Shown here piece after piece: positions 17,737-25,650 of a stretch of DNA of 64,000 nt. The stretch is taken from assembly GCF_026242055.1 (NCBI RefSeq), contig NZ_JAPJDL010000038.1:1-64000 (forward strand), written 5' to 3'. Source of the DNA: Lentzea sp. NEAU-D7. Lineage in GTDB: Bacteria > Actinomycetota > Actinomycetes > Mycobacteriales > Pseudonocardiaceae. The position numbers and the translations under genes were made by a program. The notes beneath the pieces are model-generated. The model saw only the letters and a program-made list of their open reading frames with translations. It was not told where the DNA came from and ran no database searches. Position 1 is the first letter of the stretch, and each line of letters begins with the position of its first letter.

Positions 17737-18459
17737 CTAAGCTCCGACAGCACCTCGGTACCGCAGCGACTCCAGTCCGTCTAACTCGACGAACACCGGG
17801 TCCTCGTCGTCCGAGTCGACCGGGATGGTGCCCGGCAGCACGCGGTGTTCGAAGCGCGGCAGCGGCGGCAGCGCAGGCCCGTCGTCGACGACCTCGACCT
17901 GGGTGGTCTCGGACTCCTCGGCGGCCTGCTGCGGGACCTCGGCGACGGCGGCCGGGGACTCCTGCTGCTGGTGCTGCGGGCCCGTCGCACGGCGGCGGCG
18001 CACCTGCTGCAGGCGGGCGAGCCGGCGGCCGCGGATTTCCTCCTCGATCCGCACCTGCCGGCGCAGGTACGTCAGGTACCCGACGAGCAGCAGGTCGAGC
18101 GCGGCGTGTCCGTACCAGAGCTTCGCGTAGAACACCCCGGCGACGATTCCCGACACCACGGCGGCGATCAGGAGGAACGCCACCACTCTGCGGCGGAACG
18201 CGTACTTCGCCTGCGCCACCAGCGCGGCGGTCTCCGGGTCGTAGCCACCGCGGCCACGCCGGAACGGACGCTCGACGTACTCCTCCTCGTCGAAGTAGTC
18301 GTCGTCGATGTCGTGGATGTCGTCGTACTCGGCGTCCGGCATGGCGTCGTACTCCTCCCCCACGCTGCGCGCACTCTCCTGGCGCTTGCGGGCCAACATG
18401 GGGACGAGGACCACGAGCCAGGCGACGACCAGCGCAACGATGATCAGCGAACTCGGCAT
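17737..18459 (-). CDS. sepX: Membrane divisome protein SepX/GlpR (receptor of the gephyrin-like Glp)
   Basis: 240 aa. An N-terminal membrane helix (about 3-23) is followed by an acidic Asp/Tyr-rich cytoplasmic stretch (about 35-75), a second hydrophobic segment (about 92-128) and a charged tail. Topology and position next to a MoeA-like gene match SepX of Streptomyces and GlpR of corynebacteria, membrane proteins that work with FtsZ-associated Glp at the division site. In M. tuberculosis the equivalent position is Rv0996. The assignment rests on gene order and architecture, not on a strong motif. Confidence 0.75.
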   Translation of the reverse strand: MPSSLIIVALVVAWLVVLVPMLARKRQESARSVGEEYDAMPDAEYDDIHDIDDDYFDEEEYVERPFRRGRGGYDPETAALVAQAKYAFRRRVVAFLLIAAVVSGIVAGVFYAKLWYGHAALDLLLVGYLTYLRRQVRIEEEIRGRRLARLQQVRRRRATGPQHQQQESPAAVAEVPQQAAEESETTQVEVVDDGPALPPLPRFEHRVLPGTIPVDSDDEDPVFVELDGLESLRYRGAVGA

Positions 18460-18570
18460 TCCCCGTTCACCTCCCCCGGCCCACGCGTGGTGCTGTCAAC
18501 CACGCTAGTCACAACAGTCACACCTGTCTCGGAGGCACGCCGAACTCGGTGCGTACCAAAGTGTGGTGTA

Positions 18571-18588
18571 TCACCCACTTTTGGGTGA
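18571..18588. promoter_or_regulatory. Short perfect inverted repeat between rimJ-like gene and sepX
   Basis: TCACCCA-CTTT-TGGGTGA, 7-bp arms, in the 156-bp gap upstream of sepX. It may be an operator for sepX or a weak hairpin after the acetyltransferase gene. Confidence 0.35.
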
Positions 18589-18615
18589 AGTGATTACGGC
18601 AAACGGAAGCGATCG

Positions 18616-19269
18616 TCAGGGAAGACGGGCCTCTCCGCGTGCGACCAAACGGCGCACTAGGCCATCCGGGACCTCTTCGGTCGTGAGCGCGAAGCAGAGG
18701 TGGTCGCGCCACTGCCCGGCAACATCCAGATAACGCTTGAAGAGGCCTTCCTCGCGATACCCGGACTTCGTGAGCACGCGGATCGAGGCGCCGTTCTCAG
18801 GACGGACGGTGGCTTCGAGCCGGTGCAGACCAGCGCCCCGGAAAGCGTGATCGGTGAGCAACGCCACGGCAGCCGTTGCGACGCCGCCTCCCGCCCGATC
18901 AGCGGCTACCCAATAGCCGATCCACGCGGACAGCAACGAGCCGCGCACGATGTTGCCGACCGTGATCTGACCGGCGACCTCGCCGTCCACGAGGATCATG
19001 AACGGCAGCGTGGTGCCGCGCCGAGCCATGCCGCGCAACGACGACCACTGCGCGGGCCAGGACAGCGTCGCGTTGCGCTCGTCCCAGCCCTCCAGCGCCG
19101 TCGGTTCCCATTGTTCGAGGTAGGCGCGGTCGCGGATGCGCAGCCTCGACCACTTACCGCCGTCGAACAGCCTCGGCCCGCGCAGCTCGACGGTTCCCGC
19201 GCGCACCTGGAGAGGCCCAAGCCGGACCGGCCAGCCGGGGTGTCTGCCCAGATCGGCGAAAGCGCTCAT
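18616..19269 (-). CDS. GNAT acetyltransferase, RimJ/RimL type
   Basis: 217 aa. The GNAT acetyl-CoA fold is visible in IGYWVAADRAGGGVATAAVALL (motif A, Gly-rich pyrophosphate loop) and in GLHRLEATVRPENGASIRVLTKSGY (motif B), read in part. The family acetylates N-termini of ribosomal proteins or other amines. Its ATG overlaps the glp stop (ATGA), so it is translated from the glp message. It occupies the place of Rv0995 in mycobacteria. Confidence 0.88.
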   Translation of the reverse strand: MSAFADLGRHPGWPVRLGPLQVRAGTVELRGPRLFDGGKWSRLRIRDRAYLEQWEPTALEGWDERNATLSWPAQWSSLRGMARRGTTLPFMILVDGEVAGQITVGNIVRGSLLSAWIGYWVAADRAGGGVATAAVALLTDHAFRGAGLHRLEATVRPENGASIRVLTKSGYREEGLFKRYLDVAGQWRDHLCFALTTEEVPDGLVRRLVARGEARLP

Positions 19270-20489
19270 CCACGCTGCGCAAGGAAGCTGACCAGCACCT
19301 CTGCACCGACGGAGACCTCGGTGACGTCCTCCTCGACCATGATCAGGCAGTTGGCCTCGGCCAGTGACGCGAGCAGGTGCGACCCGGACGTGCCGAGCGG
19401 CTGCACCAGGTACTCGCCGTTGTCCGCGTCGCGCAGCAGCTGGCCGCGCAGGAAGCCCCGGCGGCCCTTGGTGGACTGCAGCGGCGACAGCAGGCGTGCG
19501 CTGACGGCGCGCCGGTACGGGTTCTTCTTGCCCAGCGCGGCCCTGATCAGGGGCCTGACCAGCACCTCGAACACGACGAGCGCGCTCATCGGGTTCGCGG
19601 GCAGCAGGAACGTCGGCACGGCGTCCGGGCCGAGCCGGCCGAAGCCCTGCGCGGAGCCGGGGTGCATGCCGACGCGGGTGACGTCCATGTCGCCCAGGTC
19701 CGCGATCGCGGCCCTGACCTCGTCGCCGACCGAGCCGCCCACGCCACCGGCGATGACGACGATCTCGGAGAGCAGCAGCCTGCCCTCGATCACCTCGCGC
19801 AGCCGGCGCGGGTCGGTCGACATGATGCCGACCCGGCTGACCTCGGCGCCCGCGTCGCGCGCGGCGGCGGCCAGCGCGTACGAGTTCACGTCGTAGACCT
19901 GGCCCTGGCCGGGCGTCCGGTCGACGTCGACGAGCTCCTCGCCGAGCGAGATCACAGACACGCGCGGACGCGGGTGCACGAGCACCTTGTTGCGTCCGAC
20001 GGCGGCCAGCAGACCCACCTGAGCCGCACCGATGGACGCGCCGCGGCGGACGGCGACGTCGCCGGTCTGCACGTCCTCGCCGGTGCGGCGGACGAACCCG
20101 GCGGACGGCACGCTGCGGTTGACCGTCACCTTGGCCTGGTGGCCGTCGGTGTACCCGAGCGGCACGACCGCGTCGGCCAGCGTGGGCAGCGGCGCGCCGG
20201 TCGCGATCCGCACGGCCTGGCCGGGCTGCAGCCTGCGCGGCTGCCGGGAGCCGGCCGCGATCTCACCCACGACCGGCAGCTGCACGGGGCTCGCGTTCGC
20301 GCCGGAGACGTCGACGCTGCGCACCGCGTAGCCGTCCACGGCGGCCTGGTCGAAGCCGGGCAACGCGCGTTCCGCGACGACCTCCTCCGCGCAGAGCAGG
20401 CCCTGCGACTCGGAGATCGCCACCCGCACGGGTGCGGGCCGCACAGCGGCCGCGATCACCCGAGCGAGCTGCTCGTCCACTGACCTCAT
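19266..20489 (-). CDS. glp: Gephyrin-like molybdopterin molybdotransferase Glp (MoeA family)
   Basis: 407 aa; ATG preceded by GAGGA. MoeA landmarks: LPGFDQAAVDGYAVRS near the N-terminus, the insertion domain, GGVGGSVGDEV in the MPT-binding MogA-like domain, PGSAQGFG, and the LLPANPMSA loop. Biochemically the family inserts molybdate into molybdopterin. In actinobacteria the paralogue linked to galU and GlpR/SepX has been shown to act in cell division with FtsZ. The sepX and galU neighbours favour that role here. It is the third gene of a galU-glp-rimJ-like-sepX set on the minus strand. No other molybdenum-cofactor genes except mog are in the window. Confidence 0.85.
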   Translation of the reverse strand: MRSVDEQLARVIAAAVRPAPVRVAISESQGLLCAEEVVAERALPGFDQAAVDGYAVRSVDVSGANASPVQLPVVGEIAAGSRQPRRLQPGQAVRIATGAPLPTLADAVVPLGYTDGHQAKVTVNRSVPSAGFVRRTGEDVQTGDVAVRRGASIGAAQVGLLAAVGRNKVLVHPRPRVSVISLGEELVDVDRTPGQGQVYDVNSYALAAAARDAGAEVSRVGIMSTDPRRLREVIEGRLLLSEIVVIAGGVGGSVGDEVRAAIADLGDMDVTRVGMHPGSAQGFGRLGPDAVPTFLLPANPMSALVVFEVLVRPLIRAALGKKNPYRRAVSARLLSPLQSTKGRRGFLRGQLLRDADNGEYLVQPLGTSGSHLLASLAEANCLIMVEEDVTEVSVGAEVLVSFLAQRG

Positions 20490-20506
20490 GTGATTGGTCC
20501 TCGCGC

Positions 20507-21391
20507 TCAGGAGTTGTCGAGGCGTTCCCGCAACCACTCACGCAGATCGGGTCCGTACTCCGGGGTGTTGAGTGCGAAGTCAACCGCAGCCCGCAGGAAT
20601 CCGGCGGGATTGCCGAGGTCGTGTCGCCCGCCGCGGTGGACCACGACGTGCACCGGGTGACCCTCGTTGATCAGCAGTGCGATGGCGTCGGTGAGCTGCA
20701 GCTCGCCGCCGGCGCCGGGCGTGATGCGCTTGAGCGCGTCGAAGATCGCCCGGTCGAGGAGGTAGCGCCCGGCCGCCGCGAAGGTCGACGGAGCGTCCTC
20801 CGGCTTCGGCTTCTCGACCATGCCGACGACCTGCTTGACGTCGTCGCTGCCGGTGTCGCGGACGTCGAACACGCCGTACGCGGAGATCTGCTCACGCGGG
20901 ATGTCGAACGCCAGCAGGACGCTGCCGCCCTTCTCCTCGCGGACCTTCGCCATCTTCTTCAGAGCGTCGGTCGGCAGGATGATGTCGTCGGGCAGCAGCA
21001 CCGCGACGGCCTCGTCCTCGCCGGTCAGGTTGCCCTCGGCGCAGCCGACGGCGTGGCCCAGGCCGAGCGCCTGCTCCTGGATCGCGGTCTCCGCCTTGAT
21101 CAGCTTCGGAGCGCGCTGGATCTTCTCGACGAGGTCGGCCTTGCCGCGCGCGGCCAGCGTCTCCTCGAGTTCGGGGTTCGCGTCGAAGTAGTTCGCGACC
21201 GCTGCCTTCTCCGGCGACGTCACGATGACCAGCTTCTTCGCGCCGGCCTCGGCCGCCTCGCGCGCCACGTACTCGATGGCGGGGGTGTCGACGAGGGGCA
21301 GCAGTTCCTTCGGCACGGCTTTGGTCGTCGGGAGGAAACGGGTGCCCAGACCGGCCGCGGGCACGATAGCGGTGTGGAAGGCGCTGCTCAT
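20507..21391 (-). CDS. galU: UTP--glucose-1-phosphate uridylyltransferase
   Basis: 294 aa from ATG at 21391 (an ATG seven codons earlier at 21412 is possible). Nucleotidyltransferase signature VPAAGLGTRFLPTTKAVPKELLP with the uridine-binding and catalytic Lys region, LPDDII, and GRHDLGNPAGF near the C-terminus (fragments given). It makes UDP-glucose for cell-wall glycans, trehalose, glycogen and UDP-galactose. It is divergent from the 5-FTHF cyclo-ligase gene and heads the glp/sepX set. Confidence 0.95.
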   Translation of the reverse strand: MSSAFHTAIVPAAGLGTRFLPTTKAVPKELLPLVDTPAIEYVAREAAEAGAKKLVIVTSPEKAAVANYFDANPELEETLAARGKADLVEKIQRAPKLIKAETAIQEQALGLGHAVGCAEGNLTGEDEAVAVLLPDDIILPTDALKKMAKVREEKGGSVLLAFDIPREQISAYGVFDVRDTGSDDVKQVVGMVEKPKPEDAPSTFAAAGRYLLDRAIFDALKRITPGAGGELQLTDAIALLINEGHPVHVVVHRGGRHDLGNPAGFLRAAVDFALNTPEYGPDLREWLRERLDNS

Positions 21392-21429
21392 GGGCTGCGA
21401 TGCTAACGACATACCGGGGGATACCCATC

Positions 21430-21996
21430 ATGACGTCCGATCTTCGTGACCGTAAGGCCACGTTGCGTTCACGGTTGCTGGCCGCACGGCGCTCCCTGCC
21501 TGCCGAGGTCCGCGCCCTCGAAGCCGCCGCGCTGGCCGCGCACGTCGCCGCTCTGGACGTCACGCCTGATCAGACCGTGTGCGCGTTCCTGCCGGTCGGA
21601 ACGGAGCCCGGTGACGCGTCGTGGCTCGACGGGCTGCGGTGCCGGGTGCTGCTCCCGATCGTGACAGGCGACTCGCCGCTGGACTGGGCGGTGTACGACG
21701 GCCCGTCCGCGCTCGCGCCCGCCGGGTTCAGGCTGCTGGAGCCCACCGGTCCCCGGCTCGGCGCCTCGGCGATCGCTGGAGCCTCGCTGGTGCTCGTGCC
21801 CGCGCTGGCCGTGTCGGTGGACGGGGTGCGGATCGGGAAGGGTCAGGGCCACTACGACCGCTCGTTGCCGCTGGTCACAGCCCCGCTGATCGGTGTGGTG
21901 CGGGACTGCGAGGTGCTCGCCGAGGTGCCCGGCGAACCTCACGACGTGCGGATGAACGGCGTGATGACCCCCTCGGTGGGCCTGCGATGGCTGTGA
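21430..21996 (+). CDS. 5-formyltetrahydrofolate cyclo-ligase
   Basis: 188 aa, ATG start. The N-terminal helix region KATLRSRLLAARRSL and the nucleotide/folate loop GVRIGKGQGHYDRSL are the family signatures. It converts 5-formyl-THF to 5,10-methenyl-THF using ATP, returning a storage or inhibitory folate to one-carbon metabolism. It is divergent from galU with under 40 bp between starts, as with Rv0992c and Rv0993. Confidence 0.92.
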   Translation: MTSDLRDRKATLRSRLLAARRSLPAEVRALEAAALAAHVAALDVTPDQTVCAFLPVGTEPGDASWLDGLRCRVLLPIVTGDSPLDWAVYDGPSALAPAGFRLLEPTGPRLGASAIAGASLVLVPALAVSVDGVRIGKGQGHYDRSLPLVTAPLIGVVRDCEVLAEVPGEPHDVRMNGVMTPSVGLRWL

Positions 21997-22047
21997 CTTT
22001 GACCTGGCATGTTTGCGCTCCGGGAAGGTCCTGGGCGAAAATCGTGT

Positions 22048-22072
22048 TGGCACTCACAACGGTCGAGTGCCA
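22048..22072 (+). promoter_or_regulatory. CIRCE element (HrcA operator) upstream of ruc
   Basis: TGGCACTC-N9-GAGTGCCA, a perfect 8-bp inverted repeat with the characteristic 9-nt spacer of CIRCE (consensus TTAGCACTC-N9-GAGTGCTAA; actinobacterial sites often read GGCACTC/GAGTGCC). It ends 18 bp before the GTG start of the Ruc/FmdB gene. HrcA normally represses groES/groEL in this phylum. Confidence 0.85.
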
Positions 22073-22090
22073 GAGCTAGGAGCAAACCCA

Positions 22091-22399
22091 GTGCCTACGT
22101 ACCAGTACGCCTGCACCGCGTGTGAGCACCGGTTCGAGGCGGTGCAGTCGTTCAGCGACGCCTCCCTCACCGAGTGCCCGGAGTGCTCGGGCAAACTGCG
22201 CAAGCTCTTCGGCGCCGTCGGCGTCGTCTTCAAGGGCAGCGGTTTCTACCGCACGGACAGCCGGTCGGGCTCGTCCAAGAGCACGTCGTCCACGACGTCC
22301 TCTTCGGACTCGAAGCCGTCCGAGAAGAAGTCTTCGGACACGAAGTCCTCATCGGACTCGAAGTCCTCGACGAGCGCTCCGGCGGCCGCCGCGTCCTGA
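22091..22399 (+). CDS. ruc: FmdB-type zinc-ribbon protein, probable redox-regulated chaperone Ruc
   Basis: 102 aa from GTG, with AGGAG (22078-22082) 8 nt upstream. Residues 1-45 form the FmdB/putative regulatory zinc ribbon: CxxC (YACTACEH) and CxxC (ECPECSGK). The remaining half is almost entirely Ser, Lys, Asp and Thr and should be disordered. The M. tuberculosis homologue Rv0991c (Ruc) is a zinc-binding chaperone activated when its cysteines oxidise, and it is heat-induced under HrcA. The CIRCE element directly upstream supports the same role and control here. Confidence 0.85.
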   Translation: MPTYQYACTACEHRFEAVQSFSDASLTECPECSGKLRKLFGAVGVVFKGSGFYRTDSRSGSSKSTSSTTSSSDSKPSEKKSSDTKSSSDSKSSTSAPAAAAS

Positions 22400-22409
22400 A
22401 GATCGCGAG

Positions 22410-22418
22410 TTGTCCACA
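22410..22418 (+). promoter_or_regulatory. Isolated DnaA box
   Basis: TTGTCCACA is identical to the Streptomyces-type DnaA box consensus. It is a single site between ruc and the SAF-domain gene, not clustered as in an origin. It may titrate DnaA or regulate locally, or may be chance. Confidence 0.4.
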
Positions 22419-22444
22419 ACTTGCGTCCAGCCCCGTCCACCCCG

Positions 22445-22469
22445 CCTCCGACCGCCCTACGGTCGGAGG
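22445..22469 (+). promoter_or_regulatory. Hairpin covering the ribosome site of the SAF-domain gene
   Basis: CCTCCGACC (22445-22453) pairs with GGTCGGAGG (22461-22469). The 3' arm contains GGAGG, the only Shine-Dalgarno-like sequence, one base before the ATG at 22471. It could act as a terminator of ruc or mask the ribosome site. Confidence 0.5.
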
Positions 22470-22470
22470 C

Positions 22471-23025
22471 ATGAACCTTTCCACCACCGCCCTGGACCGG
22501 GTCCGCACCCTGACGCGCCGCCGCCCTTCCGTTGCGTGGCGCCGATTTCTGGCCCTGGGCCTGGCTCTGGCCGGCCTGTCGACGTTCTTCTGGCCCGACG
22601 TGGGCCATCCGGCGGTGGTCGCGGCGCGTGATCTGCCGGCAGGCGTGTCGTTGTCCGCCTCCGACCTCCGGCTGGTCTCGCTGGCCTCACCCGTACCGGG
22701 GACCTTTCCCGACTCCGCCGAGCTGGTGGGCAGACCGCTGGCGTCCCCGGCGCGCGCAGGCGTCCCGTTGACGGACTTCGACCTCGCGAGCACCTCGGAA
22801 GATCAGGCGTCGGTCGCCGTCCGGGTGGCTGACCAGGGCCTCGCCGACGTGGTGCGGCTGGGCAGCCGGGTCGACGTGGTGTCGTCGTCCGGCGAGGTGC
22901 TCGCGGAGAACGCGGCGGTGCGCGAGACACGCGGCCAAGTCGTCGTGCTCACGTTGCCGAGACTTAATGCAACTCGCGTGGCCGCGATGTCACTGGATCA
23001 TGCATTAGCCGTTACTCTCCGCTGA
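22471..23025 (+). CDS. SAF-domain (CpaB/RcpC-like) membrane protein
   Basis: 184 aa. A basic N-terminus, one membrane helix (about 25-45) and a SAF domain (AARDLPAGVSLSASDLRLVS...GRPLASPARAGVPLTDFDL, read in part) followed by a RcpC-like beta region. Such proteins assist Flp/tad pili in other bacteria, but no pilus genes are nearby. In actinobacteria the gene often stands alone beside mscL. Its TGA overlaps the mscL ATG. Confidence 0.8.
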   Translation: MNLSTTALDRVRTLTRRRPSVAWRRFLALGLALAGLSTFFWPDVGHPAVVAARDLPAGVSLSASDLRLVSLASPVPGTFPDSAELVGRPLASPARAGVPLTDFDLASTSEDQASVAVRVADQGLADVVRLGSRVDVVSSSGEVLAENAAVRETRGQVVVLTLPRLNATRVAAMSLDHALAVTLR

Positions 23026-23465
23026 TGCTGAAGGGATTCAAAGACTTTCTGATGCGCGGGAACGTCGTCGACCTGGCTGTGGCCGTGGTCATCGGCACGG
23101 CGTTCACCGCGATCGTCACCGCGTTCACCACGAGCCTCATCAAGCCGCTCATCGCTTCGCTCGGCAGCACCGAGACGAAGGGCCTGGGCTTCTACATCCG
23201 GTCAGGCAAGGAGGACACGTACCTCGACTTCAGCAACGTCATCAACGCCGCGATCAACTTCGTGATCGTGGCCGCTGTCGTCTACTTCGTCCTGGTGCTG
23301 CCGATCCAGAAGATCCAGGAGCGCCGCAAGAGGGGCGAGGAGGCCGGCCCGTCCGAGCCGACGAACGTCGAGCTGCTGATCGAGATCCGCGACCTGCTCG
23401 CCGCACAGCAGCAGACCACCCCGGTGCAGAACACGGCGCCGGACCGCCGCGGTCCCGCGATCTGA
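23025..23465 (+). CDS. mscL: Large-conductance mechanosensitive channel
   Basis: 146 aa. N-terminal amphipathic helix MLKGFKDFLMRGNVVDLAVAVVIG, pore helix TM1 (about 14-40) with small residues, a periplasmic loop, TM2 (about 75-95) and a charged C-terminal bundle. The pentamer opens under membrane tension to release solutes on osmotic downshock. It is translationally coupled to the SAF-domain gene. The 3' neighbour is a 613-bp repeat-containing gap. Confidence 0.95.
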   Translation: MLKGFKDFLMRGNVVDLAVAVVIGTAFTAIVTAFTTSLIKPLIASLGSTETKGLGFYIRSGKEDTYLDFSNVINAAINFVIVAAVVYFVLVLPIQKIQERRKRGEEAGPSEPTNVELLIEIRDLLAAQQQTTPVQNTAPDRRGPAI

Positions 23466-23624
23466 TCTCCACCCGTCCCCGCCGAGACGAAGCGCGCACC
23501 CGCCGCCTGACCGCGGTCCCGCGCGCTTTGTCCTGGCCCAGCGGCTGGTTGCACGGCGAGCTTGCTCGGCGGCACGTGTGCTGAAGCTCCCAGGGCCTAG
23601 AAGTCCTTTGAGCGCGACGCGTCA

Positions 23625-23942
23625 CCGCGATTCGTGCGTCGAGCGCAGGCGGCAGACCCGAACGGCATCGCCGCGACCGCGTCGAGCGGCCCGCACGTCA
23701 GAACGGTCAGCCGCCCCGAGCGCTCAACGAGGCGACCGGCCAAGCATGTCCACTCGATGCCGAGGTGGATCGCGTCTGCGGTCACGCCCGGCAGATCGAA
23801 CGCCAATCGGCACCGCCACCACCGCGTCGAACAGCCCACACGCCAGAACGATCAGACCGCGCCGGGCGCTCGACCGAGCACGTTGCACTCGACGCCAAGG
23901 GCGATCGCGTCCGCAGGCACGCCCGGTCGGGCGAACGCCAGG
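23625..23942. repeat. Diverged tandem repeat units in the gap after mscL
   Basis: Unit one (about 23675-23810) and unit two (about 23820-23942) share GTCGA(G/A)C(G/A)GCCC(G/A)CACG, GATCGCGT(C/T)(C/T)GC and CACGCCCGG blocks at offsets of 145 to 135 bp. A partial third unit lies upstream of 23675. On the minus strand both units read a similar peptide (VL-CG--DAV-A-P-G), suggesting a decayed coding duplication. No gene is supported between 23466 and 24078. Confidence 0.5.
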
Positions 23943-24007
23943 ACGAACCACGTTCTGCGATGTCAGCGCGCCACCAACCCTGCCAGGCCGTTCAGCCACA
24001 CCGGCAT

Positions 24008-24050
24008 AGCTGACTGAGCCGACGCAGAGCTGACTGAGCCGACTGAGCCG
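24008..24050. repeat. Short 20-bp-period tandem repeat
   Basis: AGCTGACTGAGCCGAC occurs at 24008-24023 and 24028-24043, followed by a partial TGAGCCG. It lies just beyond the 3' end of the 59-aa gene. Confidence 0.65.
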
Positions 24051-24078
24051 CCCGAAGGCAGCACCCGCCACGCCCGCG

Positions 24079-24258
24079 TCAACCGCCGTGATGCGGCGGC
24101 CTGTTCTCCCGGTACCAGGCTTCGCGGTCGTCCGGGGAACCCCCGCCGCCGCGCTCGTCCGACGTCGTCTCCGGGAGCACGTCGCCGAACACCTCGGCCA
24201 ACCGACGACGACGCGCTGCGTCGTCGTCGGCCGGCTTCGGCGACTCACTCTTCGTCAA
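24079..24258 (-). CDS. Small conserved actinobacterial protein (59 aa)
   Basis: Starts at a TTG at 24258 inside the 3' end of mog (14-nt overlap) and runs to TGA at 24079. The sequence is acidic and Arg-rich with the blocks AARRRRLAEVFGDVLPETTSDER and WYRENRPPHHG (given in part). I recognise the pattern LAEVFGDVLPE...DER...WYRENRPPHH as a small protein that recurs next to moaB/mog in related actinobacteria, from memory. Translation is coupled to mog. There is no membrane segment or cysteine. The function is unknown. Longer open frames across this stretch run through the adjacent repeats and look spurious. Confidence 0.78.
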   Translation of the reverse strand: MTKSESPKPADDDAARRRRLAEVFGDVLPETTSDERGGGGSPDDREAWYRENRPPHHGG

Positions 24259-24754
24259 GACCGCTCAGCTGTTCGATCACGTAGGGGACCAGGGCCGACA
24301 GCGTCGCCATGCCGTCGCGGACCGCGGAGCGCGAGCCCGCGAGGTTCACGACGAGCGTGCTGCCGGAGACGCCGGCGAGGCCGCGCGAGATGCCCGCGTC
24401 GACCGCCCCCGCGGCCAGCCCGGACGCCCTGAGGGCCTCCGCGATGCCGTGGATCGGCCGGTCGAGCACGCCCTGCGTGGCGTCGGGAGTGACGTCGCGC
24501 GGGGACACACCTGTGCCGCCTACGGTGACCACGAGGTCGACGCCACCGATGACGGCCGTGTTGAGAGCGGCCCGGATGTCGACCACCTCACCCTCGACCG
24601 CGACGGTGCCGTCGACGATGAAGCCCACTTCTTCCAGAAGTTCGGTGACGAGAGGCCCGGAGTTGTCGTCCTGCTCGCCGTGCGCCACCCGGTCGTCCAC
24701 GATCACGACCAAAGCGCGGCCAAGGCGCTGCGCGCTGCGTTCCATACCGATCAC
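24245..24754 (-). CDS. MoaB/Mog-family molybdopterin-binding protein
   Basis: 169 aa from a GTG overlapping the histidine kinase stop (GTGA); ATG three codons later is an alternative. MoCF-binding fold with [15 protein letters not shown], the loop that holds molybdopterin, and [21 protein letters not shown] near the C-terminus. In E. coli-type pathways it adenylylates molybdopterin. In mycobacteria moaB2 has the same neighbours (pepD, mscL). It lies between a two-component system and a 59-aa gene on one transcript. Confidence 0.9.
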   Translation of the reverse strand: MIGMERSAQRLGRALVVIVDDRVAHGEQDDNSGPLVTELLEEVGFIVDGTVAVEGEVVDIRAALNTAVIGGVDLVVTVGGTGVSPRDVTPDATQGVLDRPIHGIAEALRASGLAAGAVDAGISRGLAGVSGSTLVVNLAGSRSAVRDGMATLSALVPYVIEQLSGLDEE

Positions 24755-25650
24755 CGTAGCGGGAGTCTGACTTCGAAGCGGCAGCCAGGACCGTGGTTCT
24801 GGACGCCGACTCGCCCGTGGTGCGCGTCGACGAGGCCTCGCGCGATGGAAAGGCCCAGTCCGGCACCGGACGGATTGCGCGCCGACGAGCCGCGGAACCC
24901 CACGTCGAAGACTTGTGGCAGCACGTCATCGGGTATGCCGCCGCACGCGTCGTCCACCCGCACCACCGCTTCGGGTCCGTCCACATCGACCTGGACGGCC
25001 ACCGTGCCGCCCTCCGGTGTGTGGCGGATGGCGTTGGACACAAGGTTGCGCACGACACGCATCAGTTCCGGATCGGAGCCCTTCACGACCGGCCACGCGC
25101 GGGCGTCCGCGCGCAGCTCGACTCCCTCGCGGGCGGCGACCGGGCGGGACGCGGCGACCACGTCGCTGACCACGTCGGCCAGGGCCACGTCGTGCATCGG
25201 CAGGTTCAACGCGCCCGCGGTGATCCGCGAGAGCTGGAACAGGTCGTCCACCAGCTTCGAGAGGTGGTCGGCCTCCAGAGCGATCTGCTTGGCGTAGACG
25301 GCGACCTCGCCCGGCTCGGAGACGACCCCGTCCTCCAGCGCCTCCGTCATCGCCCGGATGCCGGCCAGCGGCGTCCGCAGGTCGTGGCTGATCCACGCGA
25401 CCAGCTGCCGCCGCGCCGACTCGGCCTCGCGCTCCCACATGGTGCGCCGCGCGATCGCCCGGCCCAGCATGATCGAGAACGGCACGGTGACCAGCCCGAC
25501 GACCAGGCACGCCATGAGCGTGGCGTTGAGCATCGGCGTGAACATGAACCCGCTGACCACCAGCACGCCGGCGATGGTCGCGACCACCGGCACGATGACC
25601 ATGACGGTCATCGCGGTGGTGAGGGAGACGCGGCTCAGTCGATCGAACAC
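24751..25650 (-). CDS. Sensor histidine kinase
   Basis: 299 aa from a GTG inside the response regulator's 3' end (16-nt overlap). Two membrane helices (about 11-35 and 43-66) with almost no external loop, then HisKA with phospho-acceptor His89 in [12 protein letters not shown] and a HATPase domain ([14 protein letters not shown] box, [18 protein letters not shown]). The short loop implies that it senses within the membrane or cytoplasm. The response regulator encoded just upstream is its partner. Confidence 0.9.
   Translation of the reverse strand: MFDRLSRVSLTTAMTVMVIVPVVATIAGVLVVSGFMFTPMLNATLMACLVVGLVTVPFSIMLGRAIARRTMWEREAESARRQLVAWISHDLRTPLAGIRAMTEALEDGVVSEPGEVAVYAKQIALEADHLSKLVDDLFQLSRITAGALNLPMHDVALADVVSDVVAASRPVAAREGVELRADARAWPVVKGSDPELMRVVRNLVSNAIRHTPEGGTVAVQVDVDGPEAVVRVDDACGGIPDDVLPQVFDVGFRGSSARNPSGAGLGLSIARGLVDAHHGRVGVQNHGPGCRFEVRLPLR

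Noticed and set aside
23724-24248. 174-codon minus-strand frame over the gap after mscL
   Set aside because: It crosses tandem repeats and overlaps the better supported 59-aa gene in another frame.
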